A stretch of 57,138 nt of DNA from the NCBI GenBank assembly GCA_016124795.1, contig WGNB01000047.1, positions 1 through 57,138 of the forward strand, read 5' to 3'. Position numbers and translations under genes: made by a program. Below the pieces are notes generated by a model. That model was given only the letters and a program-made list of their open reading frames with translations, made no database searches and had not been told where the DNA came from. The DNA is from Rhodopseudomonas sp. GTDB lineage: Bacteria; Pseudomonadota; Alphaproteobacteria; Rhizobiales; Xanthobacteraceae. Below are positions 25,925-34,995 of the stretch, in pieces (the stretch's first letter is position 1; each line of letters opens with the position of its first letter).

Positions 25925-27073
25925 CTAGCCCTTCACCGCCCGGCGCACCGCCGCGATCACGCGATCCTGCGTCGCCGCGTCGAGATAGGGATGCATCGGC
26001 AGGCTGATGACCTCGGCCGCCAGTTTCTCGGCAACGGCCACCCCGCCCTTGCCGACCGGATACTGCTTGTAGGCGCGCTGCAGATGCAGCGGGATCGGAT
26101 AATAGATCGCGGTCGGCACGCCTTCGGCTTTCAGCGCGGCGGCGAAGCCTTCGCGCGCGCCGGCCTTGAGGCGGATGGTGTATTGCGCCCAGACCGACAC
26201 GTAACCTTCCGGCACCGTCGGCACCGTCACGACATCGGCCAGCGCCTGATTGTAACGGCTGGCAACCACATTGCGCGCCTCGATCTCGTCCGGGAAAATC
26301 TTCAGCTTCTCGCTCAGCACCGCGGCCTGAATGGTGTCGAGACGCGAGGCGATACCGATACGGACATTGTCGTAACGATCGCTGCCCTGACCGTGCATCC
26401 GGATCGAGCGCATCAGATCGGCGAGATCGCCATCGTCGGTCAGAACCGCACCGCCGTCGCCGTAGCAACCGAGCGGCTTGGCTGGGAAAAAGCTGGTCGC
26501 CGTCGCCTTGCCAAAAGTGCCGGTGCGGCGGCCGTTGATGCTCGCACCGAAGCCCTGCGCGGCGTCGTCAAGAATCAACAGGCCATGCGCGTCGGCCGCG
26601 GCCTTGATCGCCGCATGATCGGCGGCCAGACCGAACAGATCGACCGGGATCACTGCCTTCGGCGTCAGGCCCAGCGCCTTCGCCGTCTCGACGCCGCCGG
26701 CAATGCCCTTGGCGTCGAGGTTGAAGGTCGCGGCATCGACGTCGACGAAAATCGGCGTGGCGCCGACCAGCACCGCGACTTCCGCCGTCGCGCAGAAGGT
26801 GAACGACGGACACAGCACGGCATCGCCCGGCCCAATACCGAAGCCACGCAGGCCCAGCACCAACGCGTCGGTGCCGCTGGCGCAGCCCACCGCATGCTTG
26901 GCGCCGCCAAAGGCCGCGAGTTCGGCCTCGAAGGCTTTCACTTCGGGCCCGAGAATGAACTGACAGTGGTCGAGCACCCGACCGACCGCCGCATCAAGCG
27001 CCGGCCCGAGACGGCGGCGCTGCGCTTGCAGGTCGATAAAGGGGATCGGCGGAAGATCGGTATGAGCGTTCAT
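25925..27073 (-). CDS. DegT/DnrJ/EryC1/StrS aminotransferase (WbpE-like)
   Basis: A 382-residue PLP-dependent sugar aminotransferase. The PLP lysine is Lys199 in TSFFPAKPLGCYGDGGA, a run typical of WbpE-type enzymes, and the Asp that holds the pyridine nitrogen is in ILDDAAQGFGA. WbpE converts UDP-3-keto-GlcNAc-uronate to the 3-amino sugar. The Gfo/Idh/MocA dehydrogenase directly upstream (about 60 bp) would make that keto substrate, like WbpB. The two probably act together on a nucleotide amino sugar for O-antigen or capsule. The N-acetyltransferase of the pathway (WbpD) is not seen in the window. Confidence 0.9.
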   Translation of the reverse strand: MNAHTDLPPIPFIDLQAQRRRLGPALDAAVGRVLDHCQFILGPEVKAFEAELAAFGGAKHAVGCASGTDALVLGLRGFGIGPGDAVLCPSFTFCATAEVAVLVGATPIFVDVDAATFNLDAKGIAGGVETAKALGLTPKAVIPVDLFGLAADHAAIKAAADAHGLLILDDAAQGFGASINGRRTGTFGKATATSFFPAKPLGCYGDGGAVLTDDGDLADLMRSIRMHGQGSDRYDNVRIGIASRLDTIQAAVLSEKLKIFPDEIEARNVVASRYNQALADVVTVPTVPEGYVSVWAQYTIRLKAGAREGFAAALKAEGVPTAIYYPIPLHLQRAYKQYPVGKGGVAVAEKLAAEVISLPMHPYLDAATQDRVIAAVRRAVKG

Positions 27074-27134
27074 GATGCGAGGATTCCCACGATGAAATTA
27101 TTCGGCGGCGTGCGGACGCGAGCGGCGCGGCCGC

Positions 27135-28151
27135 TCAACCGGCGACGGCGCGCGGCGCCTTGTGCTTGGCCGGAGCGACCGCCGGCGGACGGTCGGTCAG
27201 ACACTGGATCGCGATCTTCAGGCTGGTAACGCCCTGCTCGCCGGTCACCGGCGGGTGGGTGCCATTGCGCACCGCTTGCAGGAAGGCCAGCAATTCGGAG
27301 CGCAACGGTTCGGCGTAACCGACCGACAGATGGCGCATCGAATAGCTGCCATCGGGCTGGAAGCCGAAACACTCGGTCACCTGACGGGTCAGCAGGTCGC
27401 CCTGAACGTATTTGCCGCGCGTGGCGACCGTGACGTTGCGCGCCTTGAACGGCGTCAGCCAGTTGGTGTTGATATGCGCCAGCACGCCCGAAGCGGTGCG
27501 GAACTGCAAAAGGGCGATGTCCTCGCGCTCGGCGACCGCGCTCGACAGTTGCGGCTGCACTTCGACGATATCGCTATCGGTGAAATAACGGATCAGGTCG
27601 ATGTCGTGAACCGCGAGGTCGATGACGATGCCGACATTGGACATGCGCGGCGGGAACGGACCGACGCGGGTAATCGCAATTGACAGGATATCTTCGTTGC
27701 GGATCGCTTCCTTGATCGCCTCGACCGCCGGATTGAAGCGCTCGACGTGACCGATCATCAAAGTGACGCCAGCGGCCTGCGCCGCCGCAATGATTTCGTC
27801 GCCTTCTTCTACCGTCGATGCGATCGGCTTTTCGACGAGGACATGAACACCACGCGCGATGCAGGCCAGCGCGACATCGCGATGCAGATGAGTCGGCGCC
27901 GCGATGGTGATCGCGTCGCATCCCATGTCGAGCAATTCCTCGACGGTACTCACGGCGGCGCAGCCCAGGGCGCGCGCGACATATTCGGTTTGTTTGGTGT
28001 CGGGATCGGCAACGCCAACCAGTTCGGCGCCGGGCAGACCGGCCAGAACGCGGGCATGATTGCTGCCCATGACGCCGACGCCGACAACGCCGACGCGAAC
28101 CGGACGCTCGCCATCCGCCACAGGTGAATTCAAACTCGGAACGTGTGTCAT
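27135..28151 (-). CDS. Gfo/Idh/MocA family oxidoreductase (WbpB-like)
   Basis: A 338-residue NAD(P)-dependent sugar oxidoreductase. The Rossmann fold starts VGVVGVGVMGSNHARVL (about residues 20-36). The family lysine motif EKPIAS follows near 107. DLAVHDIDLIRYF in the C-terminal half carries the catalytic histidine region. Together with the WbpE-like aminotransferase downstream it could oxidise position 3 of a UDP-sugar acid before amination. A short proline-rich tail ends the protein. Specificity toward UDP-GlcNAcA is inferred from the gene pair, not from residues. Confidence 0.87.
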   Translation of the reverse strand: MTHVPSLNSPVADGERPVRVGVVGVGVMGSNHARVLAGLPGAELVGVADPDTKQTEYVARALGCAAVSTVEELLDMGCDAITIAAPTHLHRDVALACIARGVHVLVEKPIASTVEEGDEIIAAAQAAGVTLMIGHVERFNPAVEAIKEAIRNEDILSIAITRVGPFPPRMSNVGIVIDLAVHDIDLIRYFTDSDIVEVQPQLSSAVAEREDIALLQFRTASGVLAHINTNWLTPFKARNVTVATRGKYVQGDLLTRQVTECFGFQPDGSYSMRHLSVGYAEPLRSELLAFLQAVRNGTHPPVTGEQGVTSLKIAIQCLTDRPPAVAPAKHKAPRAVAG

Positions 28152-28368
28152 CGCCTACCGATTTCCCCTGGTCCCGGTTCAAATAACCGAGCCCCGCCCT
28201 CCCCTAGCATGCCGCTCCGGGGCTTGGCGACCGCGTCCACAAAGGACACGCACACGTTTTGATTCAAAGCGTTACAAGCCAAACAATGGCTTTGAAACGG
28301 TCAGCGAGCGCCTTTGTCGGGCCTCGGCGACGTCACAGGACGAGCTTCGATCCGGCCGGCGCTACCGC

Positions 28369-29121
28369 CTATTCGGCAGCGCGCTTCGCTGACACGTCCA
28401 GTGTCAGACCGGCGGCCAGCGCGTCCTCGCGGAACGCCTTGACCGCGCCGAGCGACAATTCCGCGCCGGTGCTGGTACCGAGCGCCGGAAGCTTTTTCAG
28501 GATATCGGCCGGCGCGGTGATGATATGGCAACCCATCATATCGGCTTCGACGACGTTGAAGACTTCGCGAGTCGAAGCCCAGATGATTTCAATCGTCCTG
28601 GTCTTGCGCGCGCGCGCGACTGCATCCTGCACGATCGGACGATAGTCGATGCCATAATCGGCCAGACGCCCGGCAAAGACCGACACCACCGACGGCGCGC
28701 CGCCGTCGAGCGCATCCATCGCGTGGGCGACCTGCTCGGACGTGAAAATCGCCGTGAAGTTGATCTTGATGCCGTCACGCGACAACGTGCGAATGACGTC
28801 ATACAGCGGTTCGGCGCGCGTCGTCGTCACCGGCAATTTGACATAAACGTTCGGACCCCAGGTCGTAATGACGCGGGCCTGCGCGATCATTTCCGGAATA
28901 TCGTCGGAGAATACTTCGAACGAAATGTGGCGATCCGGCACCGCCTCGACCAGGTCGCGACCGAAGGCTTCGTAATTGCTGACGCCGGCCTTTTTCAGCA
29001 GCGACGGATTGGTCGTGAAACCGGCGATCCAGGGCTGCTTGGCCATCTCGACGATCTGCGCCTTGTCGGCGCCATCGGTGAAAAGCTTGACCTTCAAGGT
29101 GTCGAGCGTCGGAGCGGTCAT
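28369..29121 (-). CDS. Transaldolase-family protein
   Basis: A 250-residue TIM-barrel aldolase of the small transaldolase/fructose-6-phosphate aldolase group. The Schiff-base lysine is Lys95 in NVYVKLPVTT. KLFTDGADK at the start and FTTNPSLLKKAG at 35-46 are family signatures. SVFAGRLADYGID and TIEIIWASTREVFNV follow. Canonical pentose-phosphate transaldolases are longer or have other loops. Here it sits inside a polysaccharide gene cluster, so it may supply or remodel a sugar-phosphate precursor. A 218-bp gap separates it from the oxidoreductase gene. Confidence 0.87.
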   Translation of the reverse strand: MTAPTLDTLKVKLFTDGADKAQIVEMAKQPWIAGFTTNPSLLKKAGVSNYEAFGRDLVEAVPDRHISFEVFSDDIPEMIAQARVITTWGPNVYVKLPVTTTRAEPLYDVIRTLSRDGIKINFTAIFTSEQVAHAMDALDGGAPSVVSVFAGRLADYGIDYRPIVQDAVARARKTRTIEIIWASTREVFNVVEADMMGCHIITAPADILKKLPALGTSTGAELSLGAVKAFREDALAAGLTLDVSAKRAAE

Positions 29122-29238
29122 GGTCGTCCTGCCTTTGTCGTCGGGTACCTGGCGCGGTCACACGCCAATCCAAATGAACAAGGCCGATCTCATACGCCGA
29201 GAGCGGCGGTCGATCAACGGACCCCGTCGGCCGCCAGC

Positions 29239-30255
29239 CTAAAGCCGATGATAAGCCTTATACCACGCGACAAATCGGGCGATGCCGTCGCCGATCGGCG
29301 TCGCCGGCTTGAAATCGACTTCACGCATCAGATCGTCGACGTCGGCATAGGTCGCCGGCACGTCGCCCGCCTGCATCGGCGCCAGTTCGCGGATCGCCGC
29401 CTTGCCGATGGCCTTTTCGAGCAGCGCCACGACATCGAGCAATTCGACCGGATTATTGTTGCCGATATTGTAGACCCGCCACGGCGCGCTGCTGGTGCCG
29501 GGATCGGGCCGATCCCCGGAGTAATCCGGATCGCCCGCCGGCGGCCGATCGGTCAACCGCACGATCGACTCGACGATATCGTCGATATAAGTGAAATCGC
29601 GCTGCATCTTGCCGTGATTGAACAGCTTGATCGGTTCGCCGGCCATGATCGCCTTGGCGAAGATCCACATCGCCATGTCCGGCCGGCCCCACGGTCCATA
29701 AACCGTGAAGAAGCGCAGACCGGTCGTCGGCAGTTTGAACAGATGGGCGTAGGAATGCGCCATCAGTTCGTTGGCCTTCTTGGTCGCGCCGTAGAGACTC
29801 AAGGGATGATCGACGTTCTCGTGAATCGAAAACGGCATATGGGTATTGCTGCCGTAGACCGAGGACGACGACGCATAGAGCAGATGGCCGCAGCCGTTAT
29901 GCCGGCAGCCTTCCAGGATGTTGGTGAAGCCGACCAGGTTTGAATCGATATAGGCGTGCGGATCGATCAGCGAATAACGCACGCCCGCCTGCGCCGCCAG
30001 ATGCACCACCTTGCCGAAACGATGCTCGGCGAACAGCGCCGCCATGCCGGCGCGGTCGGCGAGATCGAGCTTGACGAACTGGAAGCCGGGAAGTTTCGCA
30101 AGCTCGGCGAGCCGCGCATCCTTCAGCTTCGGGTCGTAATAGGCATTGAGGTTATCGATGCCGACGACGGGCCGCCCGGCCTCCAGCAGGCGGCGCGCGA
30201 CGTGATAGCCGATGAAGCCGGCCGCCCCCGTCACAAGAATTGGTCCCGTCGACAT
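29239..30255 (-). CDS. UDP-glucuronate 4-epimerase-like NAD-dependent epimerase
   Basis: A 338-residue extended SDR. The NAD motif TGAAGFIG lies at 9-16 and the catalytic Tyr155-x3-Lys159 in SLYGATKK. The stretches DNLNAYYDPKLKDARL and GPWGRPDMAMW are typical of the UDP-GlcA epimerase (LpsL/Cap1J) group, which makes UDP-galacturonate. Galacturonate is common in LPS of rhizobia-like bacteria. The ATG at 30255 has GGAG 8 nt upstream. A frame reaching 30321 adds 22 atypical residues and is rejected. Part of a minus-strand run with the glycosyltransferase starting at 31533. Confidence 0.9.
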   Translation of the reverse strand: MSTGPILVTGAAGFIGYHVARRLLEAGRPVVGIDNLNAYYDPKLKDARLAELAKLPGFQFVKLDLADRAGMAALFAEHRFGKVVHLAAQAGVRYSLIDPHAYIDSNLVGFTNILEGCRHNGCGHLLYASSSSVYGSNTHMPFSIHENVDHPLSLYGATKKANELMAHSYAHLFKLPTTGLRFFTVYGPWGRPDMAMWIFAKAIMAGEPIKLFNHGKMQRDFTYIDDIVESIVRLTDRPPAGDPDYSGDRPDPGTSSAPWRVYNIGNNNPVELLDVVALLEKAIGKAAIRELAPMQAGDVPATYADVDDLMREVDFKPATPIGDGIARFVAWYKAYHRL

Positions 30256-30339
30256 CGTCACCGCTCCGAATCGCCGCGCGTAAAAAGGCTGTCGCCAATT
30301 ATCATCATCGGCGCCGTTCAATGATCCCGTCTTTAGCCG

Positions 30340-31533
30340 TCATTCGGACGCCCCGGCAAGCTCCGGTGCGTTCGGTCGCCGCAACAACGTGTCATACAGG
30401 GCCACGGTTTGCTGGCCGATGCGCTCGCTGGAGAACTCCGCCACCGCCATCCGGCGACCGGCTTCCGCGAAGCGCCGGCGCAGGACCGGATCGCCGGCCA
30501 GAGTGGCGATGGCCTCGGCCAAGGCCGGCGCGTCATCCGGCGGCACCAGCAAGGCGTTGACGTCCTGGCGAGCAACCTCGCGACAGCCCGGCACATCGCT
30601 GGCGATCATCGCCCGGCCGCAAGCCGCGGCTTCCAGCAGGCTTTTCGGCAGCCCCTCGCGGCGTGACGGCAACACCGCGATATTGGCCTGACGCCAGACC
30701 GAGGCGATATCGCTGACGTGGCCGAGCAATTCGACGTTCGGCCTTTCGGCCCATGAGGCGACTTCATCGTCCGGGATCGAGGCCGGGTTGGCCGGGTCGG
30801 CCTGGCCGGCAATTTTCAGCCGCACCGGCGCGCCGCGCGCCGCCAGCAAATCATGGGCGACGATCAGCGTCCGCACGCCCTTGTCCTCGAGCAGACGACC
30901 CACAAAGGCGACGGTCACCTTGCCGTCCGGGCCGACCTCGGGTTCCGGCAACGGCGTCAGGACGTCGACATCGACCCCCGAACCCGGAATCAGGAAAACC
31001 CGGGCCGGATCGACGCCGGAGGCCAGCATCACGGCCTGGTCATCGCCATTCTGCACCAAAGCCGCGGCGTGACGGCCGCGCAGGATCCAGCGCAGCAGGC
31101 CTTTCAGGACCGGCCGGACCAGCCGGGCCTTGGCCGAGCGGGACGTGACGCTGGAACCGAGACCGGCAAACGCGTTGATCCGCGCGATCGGCAGACCGAT
31201 GGCGGCCAGCGAGCCGATCACCGAAGGCTGCAAGGCGACGTGGTGGACGAGGTCCGGCGACAGCCGGCGATAAAGTGCCCGCACCTGACGCAGGATCGAG
31301 ACCAGATCGCGCGGATTGAGGCTGCCGCGCCGCCAGGCCAGCGGATGCACGGTGAAACCGAGCGCCTCGATCCGGCGGCCACCGTCGCCGGTGACATGGG
31401 TCGCGACATGAACCCGATAGCCGGCCGCAAGCGCGGCCTTCGCCATCGGAATGCGATGCGACAGGAAATACCAGTCCTCGGTCACCAGATAGAGCAGAAC
31501 GGGCCCGGCCCCTGCCGGTCGTGCGGAATTCAC
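30340..31533 (-). CDS. Glycosyltransferase family 4 (GT-B fold)
   Basis: A 397-residue GT-B transferase. The N-terminal acceptor domain begins VLLYLVTEDWYFLSHRIPMAKAA, a run common in WecA-cluster and exopolysaccharide glycosyltransferases. The C-terminal nucleotide-sugar domain has VTVAFVGRLLEDKG and, near residue 310, PSRREGLPKSLLEAAACG, the E-x7-E retaining motif region. It adds a sugar to a lipid-linked chain on the cytoplasmic face of the inner membrane. GTG at 31533 with GAAGGAG about 10 nt upstream is the start. Sugar and linkage are unknown. It leads the minus-strand group that includes the UDP-sugar epimerase. Confidence 0.9.
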   Translation of the reverse strand: MNSARPAGAGPVLLYLVTEDWYFLSHRIPMAKAALAAGYRVHVATHVTGDGGRRIEALGFTVHPLAWRRGSLNPRDLVSILRQVRALYRRLSPDLVHHVALQPSVIGSLAAIGLPIARINAFAGLGSSVTSRSAKARLVRPVLKGLLRWILRGRHAAALVQNGDDQAVMLASGVDPARVFLIPGSGVDVDVLTPLPEPEVGPDGKVTVAFVGRLLEDKGVRTLIVAHDLLAARGAPVRLKIAGQADPANPASIPDDEVASWAERPNVELLGHVSDIASVWRQANIAVLPSRREGLPKSLLEAAACGRAMIASDVPGCREVARQDVNALLVPPDDAPALAEAIATLAGDPVLRRRFAEAGRRMAVAEFSSERIGQQTVALYDTLLRRPNAPELAGASE

Positions 31534-31793
31534 CGGTGGTTATCTCCTTCGCGCCGAAGCCTTGATCCAGACGCCCTTTGGCGGCGGCAAACAAGCGCAG
31601 GCAGGCTCTACCGCAAACGCCACCGACCGCCAACGCCCTCGCAAGCCCGACCGGCGGCAAACCGCGCCCGCCGGACGACGCCACGCACAGGAAACCTGCG
31701 CGGGCGGCATGTTCACGGCATCGCCTTTAGCCTATTGAGGCCGGCGACAAATCCGTTGCCGCCCGGACCAGCCGGTGGCAGAACCGCCCCAGC

Positions 31794-32852
31794 ATGCCGG
31801 CTCCAACGATGATCGACACAATGATAAACACCGTCGTGGTGTGGCATCTGGCTTTCGCCAATGCCCTGCTGTTGATCGTCGCCACACTGGTGAGCGCCTG
31901 CCTGGTGGTGATGCTACGGCCAGTGCTGATCCGCCACGTCATGGCGCGGCCGAACCAGCGCTCGTCGCACAAGGTCGCCACCCCGCAAGGCGGCGGCATC
32001 GCGGTCATCGCCGCCGCCGTCGTGACGATCCTGTGCGCGTTGTGGATCGTGCCGGAAATCGCGCCGGTCACGCGCACGCTGCTGATCCTGATCGCCGTCA
32101 CCGTCGGACTGGCGGTGGTCGGCGTCTCCGACGACATCAAGCCGCTCGACGCCGCGCCACGGCTGGTGCTGCAAGGCGTGGCGATCGCGGTGGTCATCGC
32201 GATCCTGCCGGACGGCCTGCGGGTGCTGCCGGCGCTGCCGTGGTGGCTGGAGCGGGCGCTGATGCTGATCGCCGGGATCTGGCTGGTCAATCTCGTCAAT
32301 TTCATGGATGGCATCGACTGGATGACCGTGGTCGAAGTCGTGCCGGTCACGCTCGGTCTGCTGGTGGCGGCCGCGCTTGGCGCGTTGCCACCGGAGGGCT
32401 CGGTGGTCGCGGTCGCGCTCGGCGGCGCCATGCTGGGCTTTGCGCCGTTCAACCGGCCGGTCGCCAGCATTTTCCTCGGCGACGTCGGCAGCCTGCCGAT
32501 CGGCCTGCTGCTGTTTTGGCTGCTGCTGCTGTTGGCCAATTCCGGCCACCTTGCCGCCGCGCTGCTTCTTCCGCTGTACTATTTGGCCGACGCCACCGTT
32601 ACTTTAATTCGCCGACTGATCGCCGGCGAAGCAATCACGCAAGCGCATCGCCGGCATTTCTATCAACGCGCGCTCGATGGCGGTCTTTCGGTAAAGCGCA
32701 TCATCGCCAGAATTTTCTGCCTCAACCTGGCCTTGATCGTACTGGCCGCCATCAGCCTGTTGGCCGCATCGACATTAATCGATGTGTTGGCGCTTGCGGC
32801 CGGCTGCGGTCTGGTCGGCGTGCTGCTTTATCGCTTCGAAGCCAGGACCTGA
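31794..32852 (+). CDS. WecA/MraY-family polyprenyl-phosphate glycosyl-1-phosphate transferase
   Basis: A 352-residue integral membrane enzyme with about ten helices. It transfers a sugar-1-phosphate from a UDP-sugar to undecaprenyl phosphate, the first step of O-antigen or capsule assembly. All family motifs are present: PQGGG at 64-68, the Mg2+ pair Asp113-Asp114 in VSDDIKPL, NLVNFMDGID at 166-175, FLGDVGSLPIG with Asp230, and the His loop AHRRH at 284-288. The start is uncertain (ATG 31794, 31809 or 31821; no strong ribosome site). Its 3' end overlaps the end of the opposing GT2-GT9 gene by 25 bp. Confidence 0.92.
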   Translation: MPAPTMIDTMINTVVVWHLAFANALLLIVATLVSACLVVMLRPVLIRHVMARPNQRSSHKVATPQGGGIAVIAAAVVTILCALWIVPEIAPVTRTLLILIAVTVGLAVVGVSDDIKPLDAAPRLVLQGVAIAVVIAILPDGLRVLPALPWWLERALMLIAGIWLVNLVNFMDGIDWMTVVEVVPVTLGLLVAAALGALPPEGSVVAVALGGAMLGFAPFNRPVASIFLGDVGSLPIGLLLFWLLLLLANSGHLAAALLLPLYYLADATVTLIRRLIAGEAITQAHRRHFYQRALDGGLSVKRIIARIFCLNLALIVLAAISLLAASTLIDVLALAAGCGLVGVLLYRFEART

Positions 32853-34789
32853 TCGAGCGCGGCGATTACCTGACGCGCCGGCAGATCGTCGAGACACTGG
32901 CTGTAGCTTTCCAGACGGCGCTCGCAACCTTCCAACTGACAGGGCGTGCAGGGATAGGCATTCTGCACCAGCCAGACATTGCCACGTTCCTGGATTTTAC
33001 CGGTCGCGGCCCACATCCGGTCCAGGCCATCGGCCGGCCAGGGTCCCCAGAGCCGTGGATCGGTCGGTCCGAACAACGCCACCGTCGCGCAGCCCGAGGC
33101 TGCGGCCAGATGCGTCACCGAGGTGTCGGGACCGACAAAAACTTCGGCTTTGGCCAGCAAACCGGTGAGTTGGCTCCAATCGAGCGTGCCGTCGAGCCGT
33201 GTCACCGGCACGCCGCTGCCCGCCCATATCCGGTCCAGATAAGCGCGCTCCTCAGCCGCCGGTCCACCGGTGGCGACGACCGTCAGTCCGCGCGACAGGA
33301 TGGCTTCGGCCAAATTGCGCCAGCCGGCGATATTCCATTGCTTGTAGCGAAACATCGGCGCGGCATGGATGACGGCATAGCGCCCCTCGGGCGTTACAAG
33401 CCGGTCCGGCACGCGCGGCGTCGTCACCCGGGGCACGCGAGCGATACCGAGCGCATCGACGAGCCGCAGCATCTCCTCAACGCGATGAACGCCCGGCTGA
33501 TAATTCACGCTGCGCGCCAACAGCGCACGCTTGATGCGCCCACTGAAGCGCGCTTCGACCGGCGCAACCGCGCGGCGGCCGGCAATCAATGCAAAGAAGG
33601 TCGGACGGTCGCCAGACTGGGTCGAGACCGCAAGGTCGTAGCGACGCCAAAGTCGCCACACCAGTTTCAAACTCTGCATCGCCGTACGACGCGCCGGCAT
33701 CGTCACAATGTTATCGATGTCCGGATTGCCCTGCACGATGCCGGCGGTATCGGCAAAGACCAGCACGTCGATGGTGGCGTCCGGGAATGCGCGGCGCAGG
33801 CTGGCGGTCACCGGCGTCGTCAGCAAAACGTCACCCAGCCGCCGCAACGCGATCACCAGGATACGCGGTCGCAACGGCAGTTCGATACGACCGGCGCGAT
33901 CCGCCGTGGAAATGGAGACCGGTGTATCCTTGTCGGCGACCGGCGCACCCGGCTCCACCGATACCCGCGATACCGGCCCCAAGGTCGACATGCCGCGCCG
34001 GGCACGCACGACCTCGCTCGCCAGAAGCTGCGCCAGCTTGCGTTCGTTTTCCGGCAGCGCCGAACGGTCGGCCTCGGCATGCCATAAATGGATGACGCCG
34101 GTCGCGAAGGTCCCGTCCCTGCGGGTCACGCCGGCATGCAGCAACCGAACGATGATGTCGGAATCTTCCTTGCCCCAGCCGCTATATTCAGCGTCAAAGC
34201 CATCCACGGTGATCAGGTCGCGCCGCCAAACCGCCATGTTGCAGGACCGCGCACCGCGCCAGGCTCTAGCGCGCAAACCGCGTAACGGCCCGAGCGGCAG
34301 GCTCAGCAACGCCGCCAGCCGGTTCACGCCGCCGCGCCAACGTTCGGCCAGCCAGCGTTTCCAACCCCATTGTTCCGGCAACAAGTCATCGTTCAAGACT
34401 TTCGCCGACAGATCGCGCGACAGCAGAATCCGGTTACCGGTGACGAACTTGCCCGGCCGCGACAGCCTGCGATGGCTGGCGATAAAATCCGGCCGCACGA
34501 TGCAATCGCCGTCGAGAAAGATGACATAATCGCCGCGCGCCGCCAGGACGGCCAGATTGCGGACCTCGCCAGCGCGAAAACCGCGATCCTCGTGCCAGAC
34601 ATGCTCAAGCCGATAATCCAGCGTCGGCTTTGCGGCTCCGATCAATGCCGCGGTCGCGGGCCCCGAACCGTCATCGGCGACAATGACCTCGAAATTCTTG
34701 TCGGTCTGGGCCGCCAGCGACCGCAGGACGGCAGCCAGCGCGCTCTCCCAATTATAGGTCGTAACGATGACGGAGATCAGGTCGGCCAC
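32828..34789 (-). CDS. Two-domain glycosyltransferase: GT2 fused to GT9 (heptosyltransferase-like)
   Basis: A 653-residue fusion. Residues 1 to about 245 are a GT-A family 2 transferase: ISVIVTTYN at the start, the DxD-type DGD at 93-95, and GWGKEDSD from 204, the acceptor motif of GT2 galactosyl/chondroitin-type enzymes. After a linker of about 60 residues, a GT-B family 9 domain runs from about 307: RILVIALRRLGDVLLTTPV and, near the end, VGPDTSVTHLAAASGCATVA, the donor-binding region of heptosyltransferases. A Cys cluster (YPCTPCQLEGCERR) follows. GTG at 34789 is the start. ATG 34978 would add 63 low-quality residues. It probably adds two successive core sugars. Confidence 0.88.
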   Translation of the reverse strand: MADLISVIVTTYNWESALAAVLRSLAAQTDKNFEVIVADDGSGPATAALIGAAKPTLDYRLEHVWHEDRGFRAGEVRNLAVLAARGDYVIFLDGDCIVRPDFIASHRRLSRPGKFVTGNRILLSRDLSAKVLNDDLLPEQWGWKRWLAERWRGGVNRLAALLSLPLGPLRGLRARAWRGARSCNMAVWRRDLITVDGFDAEYSGWGKEDSDIIVRLLHAGVTRRDGTFATGVIHLWHAEADRSALPENERKLAQLLASEVVRARRGMSTLGPVSRVSVEPGAPVADKDTPVSISTADRAGRIELPLRPRILVIALRRLGDVLLTTPVTASLRRAFPDATIDVLVFADTAGIVQGNPDIDNIVTMPARRTAMQSLKLVWRLWRRYDLAVSTQSGDRPTFFALIAGRRAVAPVEARFSGRIKRALLARSVNYQPGVHRVEEMLRLVDALGIARVPRVTTPRVPDRLVTPEGRYAVIHAAPMFRYKQWNIAGWRNLAEAILSRGLTVVATGGPAAEERAYLDRIWAGSGVPVTRLDGTLDWSQLTGLLAKAEVFVGPDTSVTHLAAASGCATVALFGPTDPRLWGPWPADGLDRMWAATGKIQERGNVWLVQNAYPCTPCQLEGCERRLESYSQCLDDLPARQVIAALDQVLASKR

Positions 34790-34995
34790 GCGAAGTCCCG
34801 AAAGGCTAAGGATCGGCAGGCAGGCTTTAGCCGAAAGCCCTGCTTCGGACAAATCGGCGCACCGTGCGCCCGCCGACGCGGACCCATCGGCGAACAAGGC
34901 GCCACGGTCGGCTTTTTGCGCGCCCCGGAGCAGGCCGCGATTTTGCCATTGCCCCGTGCCGCGCCAACTGGCAACCATCGGCCAAAGGTGACAGC

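Noticed and set aside
31775-34087. A 770-codon plus-strand open frame crossing the WecA-like and GT2-GT9 genes
   Set aside because: It is out of frame with one real gene and antisense to the other. The protein has no domain-like order.
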